From contig JAUCBN010000029.1 of NCBI GenBank assembly GCA_035048815.1, positions 17,290,501 to 17,354,500 of the forward strand: DNA of 64,000 nt, written 5' to 3'. How positions within the stretch are numbered: position 1 is the first letter of the stretch; each line of letters begins with the position of its first letter. The notes under the pieces are model-generated. The model saw only the letters and a program-made list of their open reading frames with translations. It did not search any database and had not been told where the DNA came from. This DNA comes from Abelmoschus esculentus (lineage: Eukaryota > Streptophyta > Magnoliopsida > Malvales > Malvaceae). Position numbers and translations under genes: made by a program. Below, in pieces: positions 56,069 through 64,000 of the stretch.

Positions 56069-58176
56069 ATGGGAAGTGCTGATGGGACAAACTATGGTGC
56101 TTACACCTATGAAGGTCTAGAGAGGGAGCCCTATTGGCCATCCCAGAAGCTTCGAATCTCCATCACCGGGGCTGGCGGTTTCATCGCTTCACACATAGCT
56201 CGACGTCTGAAGAGTGAAGGACATTACATCATTGCTTCTGACTGGAAGAAGAATGAGCACATGACAGAAGATATGTTCTGTAATGAATTCCATCTCGTTG
56301 ATCTTCGAGTGATGGAAAACTGCTTGAAGGTAACCAATGGAGTGGATCATGTTTTCAACCTCGCTGCTGATATGGGTGGCATGGGTTTCATTCAGTCCAA
56401 CCACTCTGTCATTATGTACAACAACACAATGATTAGTTTCAACATGCTCGAGGCTGCTCGGATCAGTGCAGTTAAGAGGTTTGTTTGGATTGCTATATTG
56501 TATCATATGTATTCCGTATATTCTTTGCAGTGCCACCAAGTTTACAGTCTGTTTAATCTTGATACCTTGGTCTGTTTAGGTTTTTCTATGCCTCCAGTGC
56601 TTGTATCTATCCTGAATTTAAGCAATTGGAAACTAATGTGAGCTTGAAAGAATCCGATGCATGGCCTGCTGAGGTTTGTGCTCAAAGCCATTAAAGACTA
56701 TCCGGTAGTTTTATGTTTGATTAGATAATCTGATATAATTACTGATATTCATGTTTTAAACTCGGATTTTAGCCTCAAGATGCTTATGGATTGGAGAAGC
56801 TTGCGACGGAGGAGTTGTGCAAGCACTACACCAAAGACTTTGGAATCGAGTGTCGCATTGGAAGGTTCCACAACATTTACGGCCCTTTTGGAACATGGAA
56901 AGGTAAAGTCTTGGTTCTGATGTGTGCTTATATAATTTTGTTGATTTGGAGCTTACTAATTTTGTTGTTTCCCTGTATCTGTGTCAACAGGTGGAAGGGA
57001 GAAGGCTCCAGCTGCCTTTTGCAGAAAGGCTATTACTTCCACTGACAAGTTTGAGATGTGGGGAGATGGTCTTCAGACTCGATCTTTCACCTTCATTGAT
57101 GAATGCGTAGAAGGTGTACTTAGGTAACATTCAGACAGCTTTCGAAAACCCCTGCTTGAACTCATTTTAAGCAACAATTTTAGATGGAAAAATCAACATG
57201 TTTCGTTTTAGTAAATGTTAATCTGCATGGATCCTGCTTATGATATAAATGTAGAGGAATCAAACTGGGCATGATTTCTCCTTTCTTAACTTGCTATGTT
57301 AGTTGAATTCGAAAATATAAATATCAACATAAACATCGGACTACCGATACGTACCTGCATGCAATTACAAGAAGGGTGGTTTCTATGTTTTAGATTTTAG
57401 AACTTAGTTGGAGTTACAAATACAATATTACTGTATCCACATTGCTTTCAATATCAAGCATATTATACAATTACTTCGACCAATATATGCTATCTCGTTT
57501 GTATGATGTGGTTTTCGGCCATTTGGGAAGTAATGATTTTGGTAAATTATAATTTATTTGTGTGCTGTATTTTTGTTAGATCAAATTCTTCTAGATGTGT
57601 GTTTTGGGATTTACTAGCATGTTGAGTTTGTTTTGGGGCTGCAATTAGTGATCAACCTTTTCCTATGTTATGCATTTCAGATTGACGAAATCAGATTTCC
57701 GTGAGCCTGTGAACATTGGAAGTGATGAGATGGTTAGCATGAACGAGATGGCAGAGATTGTTCTTAGCTTTGAGGATAAAAACCTTCCGATTCATCATAT
57801 CCCAGGTCCAGAGGGTGTTCGTGGTCGTAATTCAGACAATACACTGATCAAAGAAAAACTTGGTTGGGCTCCTACAATGAGGTTGAAGGTAACCAAATTA
57901 AGTTATTGCTCATGATTTTCGTACTTTAAAAGATCTCTCGCAACCTCTGCTTTCAGAAAATGGTCTTGTTCCTTTGCCAGTAAAGTGAAAAAGTCTTTCA
58001 CTGATTTTTCTGTTTTGTAGGATGGTCTGAGAATTACATACTTCTGGATCAAGGAACAAATCGAGAAAGAGAAGGCTCAAGGCATTGACTTGTCTGTCTA
58101 TGGTTCATCTAAGGTGGTCGGAACTCAAGCACCCGTCCAGCTTGGGTCACTTCGTGCTGCCGATGGCAAAGAATGA
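56069..58176 (+). CDS. GME: GDP-mannose 3,5-epimerase
   Basis: Six coding exons, 56069-56478, 56580-56673, 56773-56902, 56991-57123, 57681-57888 and 58021-58176, join in phase to 376 residues. The enzyme turns GDP-D-mannose into GDP-L-galactose, the branch step to ascorbate (Smirnoff-Wheeler route) and to L-galactose for rhamnogalacturonan II. It is a cytosolic short-chain dehydrogenase/reductase. Seen: the NAD-binding loop ITGAGGFIASH (residues 32-42), ASSACIYPEF with the catalytic Cys145, AYGLEK with Tyr173 and Lys177 (YxxxK), GGREKAP with Lys216, and the conserved end VVGTQAPVQLGSLRAADGKE. From memory, Arabidopsis GME is 377 residues with Cys145, Tyr174, Lys178 and Lys217. The one-residue offset after 145 comes from LETNVSLKE here against LETTNVSLKE there. 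An upstream in-frame extension (from 56054) lies in the intron and is not a start. Intact. Confidence 0.97.
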
Positions 58177-60650
58177 AATGGTAAAAAGCTAGTGAACTTG
58201 CTTTGAAACCTCCAAGCTTTATTATCGTGTAGCTATTGCTAATGACATTGAATCCAAAAGCATCGTTCGATATCGTGTAAGACTTCATATTTCCGTATTT
58301 AGTCCGTGTACTATGGTCACTGTCCGACTGGAATCATGCATGCATCCATTGTATCCAAGATAGCTTTCCATGGTTGATGATATATGGTTAGGCTATAGTA
58401 GCCATTTCATATAATAAAATTTGTTTCTGCATTCGAGTATTGGTACATATTTCAATAATATGTCATGCCTAAGATTCATATGCTTTTTTTGACCATTTGG
58501 GTCATATGAGCTGCTCAAATTAAATGTGAATGTTGCTTAAGTCTTAGATGGTGAGAGCTGATAGCTCTTACATTATCTGAATCCTTGGTTCAGAAGCTGC
58601 CCAGGATAATGCATACGTGGCTAAATTGGAAGGGCTAAAGTTATAGGGACTCTATCTAGTTTACGTGGTGCATGGCTGCTCCAGTGTAAATCTAAATACC
58701 TTCTTTGTTTCTCATTAAAAAAGCAGATAATTGAATGAATATCCCCACACACCGTATGGTATTTCATGGTCCAACGGGATGAATAAAACTCGATTCGGAA
58801 AAAATCGAATAACTCGACTCGAGATGAAAATACTTGAGTCGTTTTGACTCGGCTTGAAATTGCATAGACTCGACTCGAAAAAACTTCAAATAAAGTTCGA
58901 GTTGTAAAATGGAAATTCAAATAACTCGAACAACTCGAAATTTTAATAATTAAAGGATTAATTTTTAAGTTTGAGACAAGTCTATCAATTTTTTAATGAT
59001 ATAGATATTTATATATAAAAATATAAAGAAATATTGCTACATATGAAAAATATATATATCTTATATGATTAGAGAAAATCGTTTAAATTGAAATTAAATC
59101 ATACTATAACATGATAAATAATTACAATTAAATATTTATAGGAACTTGAAAATTCGATTCTACTCGACTAGAATTTCTTAAACTCAACTCGAACCGAAAA
59201 AATTTCAAATAAAGTTTGAGTTGTAAAATATGACTTGTCCGCTCGAATAAATCAAAATTTTTTGACTTTACTCGACTCGATCGAATACTCACCCCTATCC
59301 AACATGAGTGTTTTCTGTGTTGCTATTATAAAAGGGTGCAATCGTCTTTCTCGAATCGTATCTTCATTGGTGTCCCACTTTAAATTAGTGGATATAAAGT
59401 TTAGGGTTAAAAATAAGGGTTGTGGTTAGAGTTTAGAGATAGAATGTATTTTAAAGTTTAGGATATAAAATATTAAGGTTAATATTTAGAATTTAAATTT
59501 TTATAAATTTTTAACAGGAGACACGATTAAACAACATAGTATTTTTTATTCTTACAAAATAATCGTTTTATTTATCGATGGATCACGAGTGAACAACATA
59601 ATAATTGCTAGTGATATTTTATAACTATTTACGAATAAAAACTCGCTCGTTTCTCAAAACTCATTTGATTTAATTAAATATAAAAACAATTTTAAATAAT
59701 TAAATTTAAATATTAAAAATTCAAATATATTAAATCAAATATTTAATATTTTTGATGATTTGTATAATTGAATCCATCTCTAATGATTTAGGTTCAAATT
59801 TTCTTTAATCATTTTTATTTCTTTATTCTCTAACATTTACCGCATAAGATTATATTAAATACCGAAATTCTTATTATTCAAGTTCTTGAAAAATTGGAAA
59901 AGACGTGAGATTTTCCATCATAATGGTGTGTGTTTAAACTTTATGCCATTCTTTCTCTAATTTTTAATTTTTCTTTAAGAAAATGATGACATGTGTCGAT
60001 ATTTTGTTGGAAGAAAAATATTTTTAAAATTAAATAAAATAATTTAAAATTTAAAATAAAATTATTTAATTGAGTGATTACATATATCTTTGTATGATTT
60101 ATCGATTAGTTTTATTTAATTAAATTAAAATTAAAACTAAATTAATATAATAAGTAAATAATAAAAATCAAATATATAATTGTATAAATTTATATTAACT
60201 GTCACATCAATATTTTATTGTCTCTCTATTAATTTATTAACGATAATAATTAAATTGGGTCAATTTAATAAATTTGATACTCTGATTGATAATTTTTTTT
60301 AATTTAGTAATTAAAATAAATACCCCTAAATAGTTTAATGATTAATTGTGTAATTTACCTAAATTTTTATTACTGAATTAAATAATTAATCAAAGTTTGT
60401 GGATTCTGCCCAATATTTTAATTAAAACAAAGATTCAATTCGTTAATGGTTTACCACACAAAAACAATCAACCAAAGAAGGAAAGTGTGGGAAAAAATCG
60501 AATTAATTGACCCACCCTACGTTAGAGATCCAATCTACAGTTCACTGGCGATGGATTAGAGAGAATTTAAAAAGAAAACATAGAAAGTTTGATTAAAAAG
60601 ATCCTTATAATTACCCAAAAAAGAAGAGGGAGAAGCGTTTACATTGAGAG
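58177..60650. other. Spacer between GME and EMC2
   Basis: GME 3' UTR to about 58450, then an ACTCGA-rich transposon-like block (58776-59297), then AT-rich DNA with no recognised gene. The EMC2 leader starts near 60500-60600. Confidence 0.55.
58770..59303. mobile_element. TIR element rich in ACTCGA words
   Basis: The block carries many ACTCGA/TCGAGT words near both ends. The left edge reads GGGATGAATAAAACTCGATT and the right edge inverted reads GGGGTGAGTATTCGATCGAG, so the ends are inverted and similar. TCCAAC flanks it at 58770-58775 and 59298-59303 (GGTCCAAC against TATCCAAC if read as 8 bp). Subterminal word clusters with an ~8-bp duplication suggest an hAT-type non-autonomous element. No coding. 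Confidence 0.65.
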
Positions 60651-63600
60651 ATGGTGAGCAAAACAGACGAGACCCAATTGAATAGGCTTGAAAACCAGGT
60701 AGATAATGGAGGAGGAGGTGCTTGGGAGTACCTTTGCCTTGCCAGGAAGCTCAAAGTTAGGCGTCCAGAGAAAGTCTTGAAATATGGTTTATCCATCTTA
60801 AACGATGCCAAGAAAAGATATGCTCTTGGCCATGAAGGTCAGTCTTTCTTTTTCTGTTGTATTTTAGGCTTCTTTGGTTAATTAGCAAAATTGGGTTTTG
60901 CTTGAATTCTATGATTTTAAAGTGTTTGGCCTGGTGTTTTGGTGTTTTTATTTAGTTTTCGTAATTGGGTTTGTTTTGGTTTTAGATTTTAGTCTTTCAG
61001 TTCTTTCATAGGTTTTACTTGAATTCGAACTTGAAGCTGTGTGATATTTTTAAGGAAAAAAATGATTGAAGATATTAATTAAACTGTGAAGGGGTGTAAT
61101 TTGGAAAAAGAAATTGAAATTGAAAAGTTCGATTTGAATTGGTATGTATTAGAATAACAATTAGCTTTGTAAGGAAGTCAGATTAAGTTTGCATTATATT
61201 GAATTCTTAACCGATTTTTAGAAGTAGTTAAAAAATAGTTAGGTACGTTTGATGATGCACTATTTGTAATGCCTTATACTTGAGAATTTCGTTAGTTTAA
61301 TACATGCATTTAGATATAAGAACTTATTTTAGTTTTATAGATTTTTCGTGTGCTTTGACATCATCTGGTGCTTCTCTTGGTATTGAGTTTCATACACCAC
61401 TGAGGCAACATGCATTGAGAACCAGTGCTGTGTAACCTTTCGGAATGTCATTTTCTGTGCTGTGTTCTATCCTGTGTATTTACAAGTTACTACTAGTTTT
61501 CAGCTTATGTTACACATCACTTACTAAAGTTAATTTATATCGTGCTTTTCATGAACAGTTGTAATTACTAACAACTAGTTAAATTGTGATGCAGAATGGA
61601 CTCTATATGAGCAGGTAGCTATTGCTGCTATGGATTGCCAATGTCTTGATGTTGCAAAGGTACGAATTTTGTCTGAGTTTTTCAATTTGGATTGCTTTTA
61701 AGCCTTCTGTTTCTATATCATGTTAAGTTTGTTTTCGCATTAAAGTATTCATTGTTGAGATGGAGGACTTAATATTTATGTACAAAAGTATTTATATTCT
61801 TTTAACTATTTAATTGTTGATTGTGATTTGTGACACTAGATTGAACACCCTCATGTTAACATTCTTTTAAGCCTTCTGTCTCTTTCCAACATGTTAAGAA
61901 AAATTTTCTTTTCCATTGGAAGTGTTCTTTAAGGTGGTCCTTGCTCTTACAGCCTTTTCGTTCTCTGTAAAGCCATGAGTTAGAAAGATATGACTTTAGC
62001 CTATTTTATATGCAAAATGGTGTAACTCGTATCGGACATTGTTGGTTTAGTCTTCACTGAAACAGTTTGTATGCTTATCTGTATATTACTTTGTTTCTTG
62101 AATCACAGTGGTGTTTAGCACAGATGCTTTGATAGTAGAATTAACAAGTTACCTTTCTTATATTGGTACAATTTAATGATGCAGGATTGCATAAGGGTTT
62201 TACAGAAAAAATTTCCAGAGAGCAAAAGGGTTGGTAAGTGTATATGACTTAACTGTATGTTTTATGTTTCCAGTATATGTGACGAAAAGGCTATTATATA
62301 TTTTGATGCTAATTTATGCTGCAGATTCAGTGGTTTGTGAATGACCTACCTTTTGATCATTGACACTTGAATTAAGCTTCTTCTGAGCATCTCAGACAAT
62401 ATTTTACACCAAACATTTATAGTGTTTGGGTTCTGAAGGATGCTGCTGATAGTAATCATTTACTGGTAACATTTGATTGCCTACTGGTTTTATTTCTTAA
62501 TGGTTTACAGGCAGGCTAGAGGGCATGTTGCTTGAAGCAAAGGGGTTGTGGGATGAGGCTGAAAAAGCTTTCTCAAGTCTTTTAGAGGACAATCCACTTG
62601 ATCAAGTAAATTCTGCCACCGCTCCCCCTTTCTTCTCTGTCCCTTTTCAGAATCGTAATGGTGTTACATAATGGGCTATTTCTTTTATAAAAAAATGTAT
62701 CAAATCCTATCTTGGCAGGTAATACATAAGAGGAGAGTAGCCATGGCAAAGGCTCAAGGAAATATTTCAGCGGCTATTGAGTGGCTTAATAAATATCTTG
62801 AAATGTGAGATATCTCAGAGAACTCTGTCTCCCTCTCCCTTTCTACAGTTATCTTTTTGCATCAGTTATCAGTTATTTTTCCTAATTTGATACTATCAAA
62901 AAGAGCAAATGTCATTTAATTTCCCTTGTTTCTCTTGCTAGATTTATGGCAGATCATGATGCTTGGAGAGAACTTGCAGAGATATATGTCTCCCTACAAA
63001 TGTGAGTTTTAATTTATAGGACTTAATATTACCACTTTATGTTGCCAATCGTAAAAAAGCCGTGATTCAAGCTTTTGTTTTGGTTGATAAATCAGGTACA
63101 AGCAAGCGGCATTCTGCTACGAGGAGCTTATTTTGTCTCAACCTACAGTTCACTTGTACCATCTGGCCTATGCTGATGTGAGTGTCATCTTTATTATATT
63201 TAGACACCTAAGTTCCTTAGATTCCGGGGATGAGTGTCAAAATACAACTATATAACCGAAACAAGTTTGCTCAGTTTTCTTGAAGAGGATAGTACCTCCA
63301 CACCCATGTCCAATATATGTAGGATATGGCTACTTCAGGGAAAGTGAAGTCTCCAACTAACATAGTTAGAAACTGGGATGCAATTTCGTTAGTAGCTTCT
63401 CAAATTCCAAGTTTTCTAGAGAATAACATGTCCTTTTAAATGCATTTATAGTATATTCTCGTTCATAATGAACTCAACGAATAAAAAATGGTTCAGTAGT
63501 ATGGTTCTACCATAATTTGAAGACCATAAAACAACGAACCAATTCCTTAGTGATTGTGTTCATGCAAGAATGTAAAAGACCACAAATTCATCATAAAACA

Positions 63601-64000
63601 ACGATTCCTGACCAACCAAGAAGGGAACTCCGGGAATAGGTGTTGGATACGATTTGTGGATATTTGTCTGCTTTGACTTGAAAGTCTTATGATTTGTCTG
63701 CTTAAGGTACTTCACAAGCATGAGTTATGAGTATCTGTCTACAATTTCCCGGTATTGGGAGCATTAAACAGTCCATACCGATTAATGCTTTTCATTGGTT
63801 ATACAAAAGACATCTAACTATAACTCTTTGAATTCTCCTCTGAATTCTTTTTTTAGATGATCAAGTACTATGCTTTTTGCTGACAGGTACTTTACACACT
63901 TGGCGGACTTGAAAACCTTCAGACCGCGAAGAAATACTATGCATCGACTATCAACTTGACTGGGGGAGAGAATACCAGAGCACTTCTCGGAATTTGCTTG
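60651..64000 (+). CDS. EMC2: ER membrane protein complex subunit 2 (EMC2), 3' truncated by window
   Basis: Eight exons lie in the window, 60651-60837, 61595-61659, 62185-62233, 62511-62605, 62719-62804, 62942-63001, 63096-63177 and 63887 to the edge, giving 246 residues in one frame; the rest continues past 64000. EMC2 is the cytosolic TPR scaffold of the ER membrane protein complex, which inserts tail-anchored and multipass proteins. TPR-like helices are visible in GRLEGMLLEAKGLWDEAEKA, RVAMAKAQGNISAAIEWLNK, DHDAWRELAEIYVSLQMYKQ and AAFCYEELILSQPTVHLYHL; the conserved VLYTLGGLENLQTAKKYYAS and TGGENTRALLGIC clinch the family. The start MVSKTDETQL is the first ATG after a leader with no other ATG nearby. 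Plant EMC2 is about 310 residues, so roughly 60 are missing here. Confidence 0.93.

Overview
The window is nuclear DNA of a eudicot plant. Spliced genes with GT-AG introns encode plant-type proteins, separated by very AT-rich spacers full of small transposons. Protein and spacer sequence look malvid, probably cotton-like (Gossypium). That species guess is an impression from memory; the plant assignment is firm. Gene order, left to right: (1) 2.2-5.8 kb, minus, an alpha-crystallin/HSP20-like protein of the IDM2/IDM3 anti-silencing type, with a six-copy 36-bp minisatellite in its probable first intron; (2) 8.8-12.0 kb, plus, ALG13, the catalytic subunit of UDP-GlcNAc transferase, carrying an in-frame TAG; (3) 13.9-14.9 kb, plus, a subgroup Ia bHLH factor; (4) 16.0-19.2 kb, plus, a mitochondrial ribosomal protein mL45/Tim44-like gene of 12 exons; (5) 20.8-21.4 kb, minus, an intronless DMP (DUF679) membrane protein; (6) 24.6-25.3 kb, plus, histone H2A.X; (7) 29.6-32.7 kb, plus, the DHHC S-acyltransferase PAT17; (8) 33.3-34.8 kb, plus, a decayed glutamate dehydrogenase pseudogene; (9) 35.3-36.9 kb, minus, GAR1 of the H/ACA snoRNP; (10) 39.3-47.6 kb, plus, Mediator subunit MED14; (11) 55.2-58.2 kb, plus, GDP-mannose 3,5-epimerase; (12) 60.7 kb to the window edge, plus, EMC2, truncated by the window. 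I rebuilt exon structures by hand and checked phase across junctions; ten of the genes are open throughout. ALG13 has one nonsense codon and the GDH copy has many lesions. These are independent housekeeping genes, not a pathway or operon. Several share promoter logic: GGCCCA (site II) plus AACCCTA (telobox) words lie upstream of GAR1 and mL45, and H2A.X has a palindromic E2F site, a CCAAT box, a TATA box and a telobox. The spacers hold at least four groups of short inverted-repeat elements (MITE-like), two SINEs with target-site duplications, a 0.7-kb fold-back with arms of about 250 bp, an hAT-like MITE with an 8-bp duplication, degenerate TTTAGGG-like tracts and LTR-like debris. No CRISPR array, intact tRNA or rRNA gene, or autonomous transposon was seen. 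I found no clearly new multi-gene system; the best leads are the ALG13 nonsense codon, the G-box minisatellite, the GDH pseudogene beside GAR1, and the SINE and MITE families.
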